Part shown: positions 11,258 through 21,501 of the stretch, one piece after another
Numbering within the stretch: the first letter of the stretch is position 1
Layout of the letters: each line of letters opens with the position of its first letter
Source of the DNA: Pomacea canaliculata
Lineage: Eukaryota > Mollusca > Gastropoda > Architaenioglossa > Ampullariidae
DNA length: 64,000 nt
Assembly (NCBI RefSeq): GCF_003073045.1
Contig: NC_037593.1
Location: forward strand, 16,110,725 to 16,174,724
Direction of reading: 5' to 3'
Made by a program: the position numbers and the translations under genes
Notes under the pieces: model-generated
What the model saw: only the letters and a program-made list of their open reading frames with translations
What the model was told of the DNA's origin: nothing
Database searches by the model: none

Positions 11258-13752
11258 ATGGACTCTTCTACAACAGCGGGGTGGACGTCTTCCTCTGAAA
11301 CATCGCCGAGTGACCTATCTAGTCCATCCACTTCTTGTGACTCAAGAAGAAGAGAGGAAGACTGCTACAGTCACAAACCCTACAACACGGCCAACGACAC
11401 TATGTTTCCCGTTATGTACATAGTCCTTATGATGGTTATTGCCCTTGTTGGAAATATCCTGGTGCTCTTCATCTTTAACTGTAGATGGCGCTCTGCAGGA
11501 GTCACCAAGGTTTGTATCTTGTTTACCTACCAAGATTAGTTCAAGGACATCTTATAAGGTCGTTTCATAAAATACTGTTATTTAGTTCCCGCTCAGCATC
11601 TCTGCACTCTGCCTGATAAATCTGGGGTTTCCGGAAAGATGAGGTCACTTTACTCTTTTCTTTCTTTGTGAACTTGACCTCTGCTGGGAGCATAGGAGGA
11701 AATGCACAAAAGTCTCCAAGAAATTAAGTTTCAGGAAAAAACAGTTTAGGGACTTTTACCAGATGACGAAAGAGCACGAAAGCAGACACCAGGATGAGGA
11801 AAAGGTCAAAAAACCTTTTTGCCCCTTCCCTCTTTGTGGTTTTAAACGAAAGAAGTCAACAGCCCTTGTGGCCTCTCTAAGATTTCGGGGGCCGACACAA
11901 CTTCACTCCTTGGATCGGGTGTAGTGTACATTTCTAGAGATCAAGCACATCCAGTTACATTCTTGTGAAGTATTAGTAAACTCGCCGCCCTTCGCGATGA
12001 AGCCGTTGTACCTAAGTATGTTTATGTGTATAAAGTATGCTTAATCCAGCGCAAGATTCCTAACAAAGGACTTCCAGTGCGCAACCTGAACGATCTCTAG
12101 CAAGACAAAGATGTAGCATTAAGTGTCAGATGTGTCTGTTGTAACTTGCTATTTAGTATAGAGACAGTCGTGATGAACTGTGTGAACCCTCGACAACCAA
12201 AGATACCGCGAGCTTAAAACCGACAACAGGATACAAAACATAACCCTTCTCTTCCTTTTCTCAAGTTATATGATTTAAAATTTAGTGACTGGTGAATGAG
12301 TGCTTAGACAAGGCAGATAGAGCGTGTGTGTGTGAGAGAGAGAGAGCTTGTGTGCAAGTCTTTAACTTATGTCTTGCACATAGATGTATGTTTGCAAGAT
12401 ACAACTTAATTCTTCCTTGAGGAAGATTTTTTTTTTTTTGTTGTTGCTCTGATTCCTTTTATTCCCGAGCTTTATCTGCAAACCTTCATCAAAATTACCC
12501 AGAAGTCAAATTAAAATAAAGTTATCCAATGAAAACTGCAGTAAATCATAATCAACATGTCCATGTGCTCCTGTGTCGGCAGGTCTACGTGTCAGCCCTC
12601 GCTGTTCTCGACGTCTTTGCTGCTCTCATCGTAATGCCGCGAGATCTCATCACCTTTACCTTCACCTCTCCTCGTACCCTGGGCATCCGTTCTCCAGACG
12701 TTTTCTGCCAAGTTGTGACGTATGCTGGATTCATCATGCACTTTGCCTCTGGAATCATCCTCGTCGCCATTGCTGCAAGCCGTTATTTTAAAGTCATTGG
12801 GTCACACGTGGCGGATGGTAGGGGTTCAAAGTTCAAGAAGCTGTCGCGTTTTGTGAACACCTATCGAGGCGCCAAAATCACGTCACTTACCGTCTTTGGT
12901 GTTGCGTTTGTCTTAACCTTCCCGTCTGCTTTGATGTACGAAAACAAGCCGGACACGTTTTGCTTTTTTAATCTTCGAAATCAGTCTACTTCAACATTTA
13001 ACTCAGCCTGTTACCTTTACTGTACACAGACAACCGAGCCTTCAAAAATCTTTGTAATGGTTTTCTTGATCTTTAACCTGGCAATATTTGCATGCATTTT
13101 CGTCAGTTTGATCCTCATGTACGTGGCGATAGGATATCATCTCAGGCTGTCAGAAAGAAACCAACGGCCATGGCCACCACTCAACCGTGACGGTTTGAAA
13201 AAGAGTAGAACAGATGTCTCAAAGTCTGCAAACGATGAGGCATTGTCAGTCAGAGATAAAGTGTCAGAAACAACCGTTCATTCTAACAGACAGGTGCATC
13301 CCACTTCTGCCAATACTTCACAAGAAGATAGTCTGCATCCATCTTTGCCGCCTGTATCATACAGTTCACACGCCATCTCCTCTGCGCTACCTAAGTCTGA
13401 TAATTTCAAAAAGAACGAAGAAGAAAGGAATAATCTTCAAAATATCTCCCTACCGTCTGTTCGCGACGCCAAGCTGAAAATAGCCCAGACAAGGAAGAAA
13501 ACTCTCACCATGATGATCATAACGGTGATTTTTATTTTGAGTTACCTCCCTTTCTTGTCCTTGTCCATCGCTAACCAGGTTACAGGTGGGCTGTGCAGCA
13601 AGATGTCACCTGACTGGCTGATGACCGCGGAGGTCTTCTGGCGCTCGTTTTACATCTCCAACGCCGCTAACCCCATCGTGTACGGCTTCTGTAACCCCAC
13701 CTTTCGCAAGGTGTTGTGGAAGACGCTCAGCTGGCGAGCACAAATTATCTAA
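11258..13752 (+). CDS. GPCR-2: class A orphan GPCR, two coding exons
   Basis: Coding exons 11258-11509 and 12583-13752 join in phase 0 (CACCAAG|GTTTGT donor, GTCGGCAG acceptor) to give 473 residues. Exon 1 encodes the extracellular N-terminus and TM1 (about 49-74, GN at 65-66); exon 2 encodes TM2-TM7. Extracellular cysteines are C36 (N-terminus), C126 (TM3), C211, C227 and C231 (ECL2) and C422 (ECL3). DRY is SRY (150-152), CWxP is SYLP (404-407), and NPIVY (447-451) is intact. ICL3 is about 120 residues and includes LPPVSY at 339-344. The tail ends VLWKTLSWRAQII. ATG 11258 follows a splice acceptor ending at 11250, so a 5' UTR intron is likely. A poly(A) hexamer lies at 14407. It is the closest paralogue of GPCR-3, with a near-identical 3' end. 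The ligand is unknown; a peptide or environmental cue is plausible for this tandem family. Confidence 0.93.
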
Positions 13753-13869
13753 GGTAGACAACTCAGCTGGCGAGCACAAATTATCTAAGGAAGACAACTC
13801 AGCTGGTGAGCACAAATTATCTAAGGTAGACAACTCAGCTGGCGAGCAGAAATTATTAAAGGAAGACAA
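13726..13869 (+). repeat. 36-bp minisatellite, four units, spanning the GPCR-2 stop codon
   Basis: Four consecutive 36-bp units (13726-13761, 13762-13797, 13798-13833, 13834-13869) share the core CTCAGCTGGCGAGCACAAAT. Unit 1 is the last eight codons of GPCR-2 plus its stop and nine following bases; units 2-4 are downstream copies of that segment. The period is divisible by three, so every copy keeps the receptor's reading frame. Units 1-3 each carry the in-frame stop, while unit 4 has lost it (ATTATTAAA). A two-unit version follows GPCR-3. Confidence 0.95.
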
Positions 13870-14406
13870 CTCGGAGCAGGGAATCACATTTGAAGCTCAC
13901 TACATTCTCTTGCCACTTCACTACAAATGTCAACTGCATTTGTACTTTATACAGTGATACTTCACGAGTACTTATTTCAATTCACTTAATATTATTTTGT
14001 CTGGCATGCATGAAATCATGTTTTACCCTGTCGAACACTCGCCTCAAGGAACAGTCCAACAACAGCAATGCATGAGTTTTGAACTCTCATGTGAGCATTT
14101 GTGACAGTCTTATTTTTAGTTCTAATCTTAGTACCTTCACTTTCCGTTTGACATACACTGACCATTACTTAAAGCTGTGATTACATGTATATGGAGCATT
14201 GCGCAAGGTAAACTATTTTTGTTCTGTTCTTTTGATGTGCGGAAGATTTTCTTTCAGCAAGTTCCTCGACTCAGATTTCCTTTTTTTTTTTTTTATCCGT
14301 TTTGATGTTTCTCCACATCAGTTTGCTTCATATAGTCTAAGTTTTAACACAGGGATATAAGAATGGACACGAATTTCATATAAGCATTATTTCTGTATTG
14401 AATCTA

Positions 14407-14412
14407 AATAAA
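14407..14412 (+). terminator. Candidate poly(A) signal of GPCR-2
   Basis: AATAAA about 650 nt downstream of the GPCR-2 stop, followed within about 30 nt by T-rich sequence. Such hexamers are common in AT-rich DNA, so the assignment rests on position only. Confidence 0.35.
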
Positions 14413-14764
14413 ACGGGGTTTTTCATTTCAACTTTCGACTGGCTTGATGTTAGCATGAGATAATAACATCTTAAATGAGGAACATCGTAAACAAATGGTA
14501 CTGCACTTGTAAAACTGCTATCAGGGAAAAGTAAAGAAAGGTCTTATGCCCTTCAGAAATTATGCACTATATATATATTACTAACCCTTGGGCCAGTATA
14601 TATATATATAGTCCTCACTGATGGAAATAAAGGCTGCTCTGCAACTCTGTCTTTTTAGTAGTTGTAGTAGTAGTCCTGCCAGCTCCTTCAGAAAATTATT
14701 TAAACAAGGGCTTCTCAGTAAGTGTGGGTATCGTGTGTTCAGAGATAAGCAAGAATTGTTTTAT

Positions 14765-14767
<3 letters not shown>

Positions 14768-14822
<55 letters not shown>
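14768..14822. repeat. (TTG)n microsatellite
   Basis: About 18 uninterrupted TTG triplets. It produces a spurious poly-Cys frame on the + strand. Confidence 0.95.
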
Positions 14823-14963
14823 AGCAAGTTTCTAGCCTGGCCCATCGCTTGATTGAAAAACTTCCTTCCTTCAATATTTACTTACGGTACTAAATAGGAG
14901 TCACATTATAAGAGCCGTACGCCATTAACGGATAACACATCTGGAATGAAGCCATAGTTAACA

Positions 14964-15021
14964 GTATATAACATCCGTGATTAGAGTATATAACATCCAT
15001 GATTAACGGTATATAACATCC
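14964..15021. repeat. Three-copy 22-23-bp tandem repeat
   Basis: GTATATAACATCC recurs at 14964, 14986 and 15009, each of the first two followed by a variable GTGATTAGA / ATGATTAACG segment. Confidence 0.8.
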
Positions 15022-15458
15022 CACGTGTTTCCCATAACATTGAAAGTAAACAACATCAAGTGCCTGTTTCCACGGAAACGTCAGGACGGCGTGAAGAATG
15101 AAAAGGGCGCGCAGTCCACACAGCACTCCAACTCAGGATGGAGCACATCTCATATTGCGGAAGAGAAACAAAATACTTCATGTCTGCTGACCGTCCAGCA
15201 TATAAATGCAGCACCACCAGCACACCGACATCAAATGACGGATAACCTGCTCAGGAGAAAGTCATCAGCCATTTCCATCATTTTAGCCGAAACGGGAGGT
15301 GCAGGATATTTTGAAAAGGCAAGTTTTTTGAAAGCATTTAAAAAGTTCCGAGTATTTATTTATTTTTGCTTTAAAAGTTTCCCAGAGTATCTTACGGGGT
15401 AATAAAAGTTTAGAATTTAAGAAAACTGACATTACAATAAATTTCTTTTTCCTTCTTT

Positions 15459-15500
15459 CTGTCTGTCCGTCCGTCCGTCCGTCTGTCTGTCTGTCTGTCG
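15459..15500. repeat. (TGTC/CGTC)n tetranucleotide array
   Basis: Alternating GTCT and GTCC tetramers. They give a poly-Asp/Arg/Thr frame on the minus strand that is not a gene. Confidence 0.9.
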
Positions 15501-16070
15501 TCCAATTCTGACATCTGTAATGCATCTCTCATGTCAAAATTCACATCCCTCCCCCACTCTTCCTTCCTTGACTTATTTGAGAGTTTACAGAGGTTACATG
15601 TATACATTCTTTATTTACTCCGGATTACCTCTTACACAAAATTAACGAAGAACAACTCAGTTATTATTTTAATCAATGCATATTTTAGTATTCGATCACT
15701 ATGTGGTGCGCAATTAACGTTTAAGTGCAGAGTCGTTATCCAAGCATCAAAACAAAGATACAAGGCCTACAGAAGTTGTTCCTTGCATAATCAGAACAAA
15801 TTTAGTCGAAATATTTGTGCACGTGTATACTTTACCAATCAAGAACCAAGAATCAAGAAGGTTCTAGAATTTATATGTCAGGGTGAAATGTTTATTATTT
15901 CATTCTCTCTGTTTCCAGTTTATAGTTATTTAATACTTTTAACTGTATCTACTCTCACTCACTATTAATCTCTAGCTACAGATGTAATTCAGTGATGCTC
16001 TACACTTTCATATCCTCCCTTCCCTGTTTTTCAAAACAGTCCACAAGAGGACGCACTGCCAACACCGGAA

Positions 16071-19000
16071 ATGACTAGTTTTCCTGTAACATCACCCTCC
16101 AGTCCGTTCAGTCCATCACAAGGACCTTTCAGCCATTATGAACCCGGAGAGTGCTACAGTCAGAGACCCTCCCACACACCCACTGGCACAACCTTTCCAC
16201 TGATGTACATTAGTCTCTTGATGGTTATCGCCCTTGCTGGAAACAGTCTCGTGCTCTTTATCTACAACTGCAGGTGGCGCTCACGAGGAACAATGAAGGT
16301 ATTTATCTGTTTATAGTTGAAGGACGCTTTCTTAGAACACAGATATGTTCAGTCGCTAAACAATTGGACCTTTCACTCCAAGACCTTGAGTACCCAAGAT
16401 GTTTCCTTACAAACCCGGTTCTGTTAGGAAGATGACAAAAAATACACGACGGGTCAGCTGGTACATCTTGATAAAACTTATAGCAATGAGAAAATATTTT
16501 TTTCAATGATTGTTGTTAGATAACACATCAGCAGGAGAATAAATATCAACTCACAATACAATACAAATTTATTGACTTTAATGGGAAATTAAAGATAACA
16601 CTCCAACAAGCAATAATATATATTATTAATCATATATATCAGGGCTTCTGCTAAGGCTAAATTCTTTGGGGTCCCAGGGACCCCTTCTTCAGATTTTTAA
16701 GGGGTCCCTGTTCTTCGCCCAGATTTGAAGGGGACCCCATTGACGAAAATTAAAGGGGTCCTCCGAACTTTTAATGCGTTCTGTACGCAATTTTTTGCTT
16801 AAGCAGAAGCCCTGTATATTATATATCTGCTGTTCTGGGACAGTGGTAGACCATTTTCAAGTAGCAATGATTGATAGTAAATCCAAAGAGCCCTGAAATA
16901 AGAGTTTTGCCACAAATACCATCTAAACCTGGAGCCTTGAGTATCTTTACTCGCTAAAACACCTCCACAACTTGCTCTTTATGAATTTCAACCCACTGGA
17001 CAGGATGCAGAGCATTGAGCTCATCTTTAATCGTCCCTGAGGAGTCACGTGTCTCCAGACGAGCAAAGAATGCAATAAGAGCATCAGGCAGGGCGTGACT
17101 GTCAACGCATGAGATGAAGATTTTGGTTTTAAAGCCCTTAAGCGGATATTCATCATTTCAAGCTGCTCGGATGTTACTTGTATCAAGCTGAGACTATTTT
17201 AGTCTGATATTCCATGTGACATTCTGGTCGTAGGCCTTGAGGACAGATGTTAGGTGACATTGATTGAAAACTCTTCAGATAAATTCAGGACCATCAGAAC
17301 AAATCGAGTTGAGATTGTGAGTTACATTTGTAATGCGTTGGAAACATTTGCCCTGAGATGAATGTACACAAGGGTGAAAAACAGGGAAGGGGATTCTTAG
17401 ACTATGGACAGGGACAATCAGCCTCTCGGATCCAGAAAGTCCTTGAGCATACAAAACCCTACCCATCACCTCCAAACTGACTGGAGAGTCAATTTTTTTA
17501 AGGGTGGCCCTGTTGTTTACTAATACCTTTTCGGTGTGTGTGTGTGTGTGTGCAACAAAATGTTTTATGCGATTGTAAGGTAATAGTCTTATCGTATGTA
17601 ACCCACACTTTTACAGGAGGTAGGAGCCGCAGCTCGAGAATAATTGAACATAGAGCTTGTTTTCCCCCATGTGAAACGAATGGCGTTTGATAAGTCCTTC
17701 CGCCGTTTAATCCTTTAAAAATTAGAATTCTCTCTCTCTCTCTGTCTGTCTCTGTGTCTTTCTCTGTCTCTCTTTCTCTGTGAACATATCCAACCCAGAC
17801 TCTACGGAAAGACACCGCCAATTCCCAACCCCCGACTACATGTAAAGTTCTGCTCATTTTTATTCTTATAAATGTATGGCTCTATAGTAACAAACTGTAG
17901 CAGAAAATAACCAACATGTCTGTTTGATTCTGTGTCGGCAGGTCTACGTGTCAGCCCTCGCGATTCTCGACATATGTGCTTCTCTCACTATAATGCCGCG
18001 AGATCTCGTCACCTTCACCTTAGCTTCTCCTCGTACCCTGGGCATCCATTCTCCAGACGCTTTGTGCCGAGTTGTGACCTATGCTGGATTCCTCTTGCAC
18101 TTCTCCTCTGGGATCATCCTCGTCGCCATTGCTGCAAGCCGTTACTCTAAGGTCACCGGGTCATCCATGAGAGGAATCGGAAAGTTAACGCGATTCGTCA
18201 ACACCTATCGAGGTGCCAGGTTGACATCGGTTGCAGTCGTTGTCATCTCGTCGATTTTAACCGTCCCATCGTTGTTGTTGTACAAGAACAACCCAGACAC
18301 GCCTTGCTTTCTTCAGGTTCAAAATCAGTCTTCATTTCCGGTGTCCGTGTCCAACTGCTACCTTGAATGCGCACTCAACACTCAGTCGTCTCACAAAGTC
18401 TTCGCAATGATTTTTTTGATCTTCAGCCTGGTCGTGTTTTCATGCATCTTTGTCAGTTTAATCTCGCTCTACTTAGCAGTAGGATACCATCTCAGAGAAT
18501 TAGAAAAAGGTCAGCAGCCTTGTTCTGCACACAACCCTGAAGCTTTAAGAAATAGTCGCACAGATCAGCAAAAGTCTGTGGAAGAAGAGACACCTTCGGT
18601 CAGCACTGAAGAAACAGATACTACTGTCCATTCCTCTTGCACAAAACGGGGTTACAAGTCCCATCAATCCACTGCTGAAGATGGAATCCTTCATTTTCCT
18701 GTAGCATACAACTTCAACATCATCTCGTCTGCTCCACCCAAGCCGAGTGAGGACATCGAAAAAAAGGAATGCAAAAGCAATATGCTGGATTCCTTCCTGC
18801 CGTCTGTTCGCGACGCCAAGCTGAAAATGACCAAGACAAAAAAGAAAACTCTCATGATGATGATCATCACGGTGATTTTTATTTTGAGTTACCTCCCTTT
18901 CTTGTCCTTGTCCATCGCTAACCAGGTTACAGGCGGGCTGTGCAGCAAGATGTCACCTGACTGGCTGATGACCGCGGAGGTCTTCTGGCGCTCGTTTTAC

Positions 19001-19099
19001 ATCTCCAACGCCGCTAACCCCATCGTGTACGGCTTCTGTAACCCCACCTTTCGCAAGGTGTTGTGGAAGACGCTCAGCTGGCGAGCACAAATTATCTAA
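16071..19099 (+). CDS. GPCR-3: class A orphan GPCR, two coding exons
   Basis: Coding exons 16071-16298 and 17942-19099 join in phase 0 to give 461 residues. C28 lies in the N-terminus, followed by TM1 (about 42-66, GN 57-58), TM3 C118, SRY at 142-144 in place of DRY, ECL2 C198, C215 and C219, and a long ICL3 with FPVAYNFNIISSAPP at 328-342. SYLP at 392-395 replaces CWxP. C410 is in ECL3, NPIVY is at 435-439, and the tail ends VLWKTLSWRAQII. The start follows an acceptor ending at 16039. The 1643-bp intron has been enlarged by a hAT-derived MITE and a LINE fragment. From TM6 to beyond the stop it is nearly identical to GPCR-2, whereas ICL3 and ECL2 differ strongly. This points to gene conversion of the 3' end rather than a very young duplication. 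A candidate poly(A) hexamer is at 19399. Confidence 0.93.
16640..16814. mobile_element. hAT-family MITE (deletion derivative of the 59-62 kb element)
   Basis: A 175-bp element with terminal inverted repeats CAGGGCTTCTGCT... and its complement ...AGCAGAAGCCCTG. Its first 27 bp and its last 110 bp or so match the ends of the 2.9-kb hAT element at 59428-62366, including the GGGGTCC-rich subterminal repeats. The coding interior is gone. It sits in AT-repeat DNA inside the GPCR-3 intron, so its 8-bp target duplication is blurred (ATATATAT versus TATATTAT). Confidence 0.88.
16855..17190 (-). pseudogene. Non-LTR retrotransposon reverse transcriptase fragment
   Basis: Reading the minus strand gives FFARLETRDSSG, then ALHPVQWVEIHKEQVVEVF, a stop, and RVKILKAPGLDGICGKTL. 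The KAPGLDGICGKTL segment matches the N-terminal reverse transcriptase block (K-A-x-G-x-D-G-I) of CR1/Jockey-group LINEs, and FFARxExRD is the usual preceding block. At least one in-frame stop shows it is dead. It lies antisense in the GPCR-3 intron. I do not recognise the flanking 17190-17500. Confidence 0.75.
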
Positions 19100-19137
19100 G
19101 GTAGACAACTCTGCTGGCGAGCACAAATTATCTAAGG
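19073..19137 (+). repeat. 36-bp minisatellite, two units, at the GPCR-3 stop codon
   Basis: Unit 1 (19073-19108) contains the last GPCR-3 codons and stop; unit 2 (19109-19137) is a truncated copy ending at CTAAGG. It is the same repeat as at 13726-13869, which has four units, so copy number differs between paralogues. Confidence 0.9.
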
Positions 19138-21437
19138 CGTTGTTACTCCTCGAGATTAATGGTCTTTACAGCTAAATAGACTATTTTTCTCCTTGCGGCA
19201 ACATGGCAGTCAAGTCATTAAGTATTTACTTCAAACTGTGATTTGTGTGAATACAGTTATTTTTAAATTGTGTTTTGTTGTTGTTGTTATTTCACGTATC
19301 TATTGAATGATGATACACACATACTCAAAAATTGCTTCCGGACGACATGAAACATCAAGAATTATAACAATAATTTTAAAATCTTCTTACAAAACACTAA
19401 TAAAAAGATGATGATACATTGCATGTATATTTAGAAGTATTTAAATCATAACTTGAAAAGTCTTCAGTAGTTACAGTTTTTTTGTTCCTGATGTCCTACA
19501 TGACTACACCCTCCCTTCAGTCAGATCCATCGCTCCAGTATGAAAACAGTCTCCTCCGGTTTCCGTCCTTTTTGAAAGCCTTTGCGATATCTGACTCACT
19601 AATATGAGAAAGAAAGTAGACACCTGGCAAAAAAGATTGTTCTTTGTCACCTGCCTTTGACAGAACTTTGATTATCTAACAATTAAACGGTGTTCTTGTG
19701 TCTTGCTAATACACAAATATGCACACATCTACAGACAGATAGGACAGCAATATCCATTATCTACTTGGTTCCGTACTTATCCAATGAAGCCAATCTCCGC
19801 ACAGACTGACCCCTGTCTACTAGTGTGAATAAAAGGAAGGACGATGTACACAAGTCGCACGGTCCTAGAGAAGCATCTTTAATACATAATCTCAGATTTT
19901 GGGGGGAGGAAAGGACATTCTTGTGCCCTTCAAAATATATCTGGGTCAAAGTTTTGCTTTATTTATTCTTCTACGTTTGGAAACAAGAACCTTTTAAAGT
20001 CCCCTTCTATCTCGGCTTTAAACTTCTCTCCTTCCTTCATTCCACGGCAACTTTTTGTCTTCGCCGAGGACTCCAGCATGGGGCAAAAAGCCTAGTTTGT
20101 GCCCAGTTTTCTTCCATTTTATTTTTCCTGGGTAGTTTTCACATCCTGCCCTGGAATGGTTCCCAAACTCTTGGCTACAGATTCCACGCTGCTATCTGAT
20201 GTTCGGGATCTGACTGTGATGGATGTTGATAAAATCTTCCAAATTGTTTTCCAGTTTTTCGTCATTCTTCCGGTCTCGGTCTTCTCTCCCCACTATTTTC
20301 TTGCCAAATGTATGTTGAGCACTTTTATCTTTCTGTGTCAACTAAGGCTTTAACTCACTTTTTTTTAAATTTTAAGGGGTCGCCTAAGTGGTCGAATTGC
20401 CACAAAACCACAGAGCCTAAGCTTGACCGATGTTTCCAGTCTTCTTTGCCAAATAAATAATGTGAAAGCTTTTTCAAGTATCACCTTAACTCTATGTCAC
20501 TCTACAAATAATCGTAGTTAAAGAATCTTGAACTTACTGCCGGCGTAAATATTCTTTAAAAGCATCAATAAGTTTGCATTTCTCTTCCATACTTTTATTC
20601 CACAAATAACAAAGCGGCTTGTGACTGAACTTTTGTTACCAAAAGTTGCAGGCCAGTCGAAACTAGAGCTTGGCAATAATTTTAAACACTTGTGCGAAGT
20701 GGTGAAACTTTATCTTAAGCTGCTGCGTACTGCATCTGGTCAAATACTCGGTGTTGTTGAATTAATCTCGATTTCAAATCGTGTTGGCGACATTTGTCTC
20801 TCACGTCTTGCGGCGAGATCAGCAAGTCCCCGGATGTGCGGTTTAATATCGACGGATGTAAGGTTCCGTGTGGTGAAGAGGCCGAGCAAAAGGCGGTGGA
20901 TGACTGCTCGTAACCGTTAAGTTAGCCAACCACCCTCCTCTTCCTTCTTGCTGCCATCCGACCTGTCTGTCTGAGAGTAATCGTGTTGTCAGTCGGCTTG
21001 CATCCTACTCACGACTGGCTTGGGTGAGACGAACGTCCGTCACAAGTTTGGAAGGTGAGTGTTGGCCACTTCAGTCTGTTTTATCCCTTCATTTGCACAT
21101 GATCACATTCCATCCTTCCATCTGCCGATCTGTTTATCAATCTTTCTGCTTTTCCTTTCAGCACATTAATTCAACATAACGATTTAAATATGTGGATTCA
21201 AATTTGCGCGCGAACTTTCATGATGATCCAGTAAATCACTTCAAAAGTTATTGTTACACCATTTAGGTCATAGGTCATTGGTGTGATTCTCGGTAGTCTG
21301 ATGAATAATCTGAAACCAAAGAACAGAGTAAAAAGTTTAATACGGGGCTACCAGTCGAGTTTTGTTTATCAGACAAACTTTCTTCCTTTCTTTATTTTTT
21401 TATGTTATTATTATTATTATTTTTTTTAGCATTTCAG
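19138..21437. other. Intergenic between GPCR-3 and GPCR-4; probable 5' UTR exon at its end
   Basis: No protein-coding gene is recognised. Around 20930-21054 a stretch ends in the strong donor GGAAG|GTGAGT (GT at 21055). Together with the acceptor at 21437 it fits a non-coding first exon and 383-bp intron for GPCR-4. The exon's 5' end is not visible. Confidence 0.4.
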
Positions 21438-21501
21438 TATCATCTCAATTACGGACCATTGTCTGATCTTAGCAAGGCATCGCGGATAAAGACGACTAGC
21501 G

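Larger units (their letters stand above)
13870..16039. other. Intergenic between GPCR-2 and GPCR-3
   Basis: No gene is visible. It contains a poly(A)-type hexamer for GPCR-2 (14407), a (TTG)n array (14768-14822), a 22-23-bp three-copy tandem repeat (14964-15021, unit begins GTATATAACATCC) and a TGTC/CGTC array (about 15459-15500). The frames through these arrays are compositional. GPCR-3's translated exon opens at 16040 after an AAAACAG acceptor. Confidence 0.6.

Noticed and set aside
14621..14824. Cys-rich small protein
   Set aside because: The Cys run is the (TTG)n array; no signal peptide or conserved spacing.
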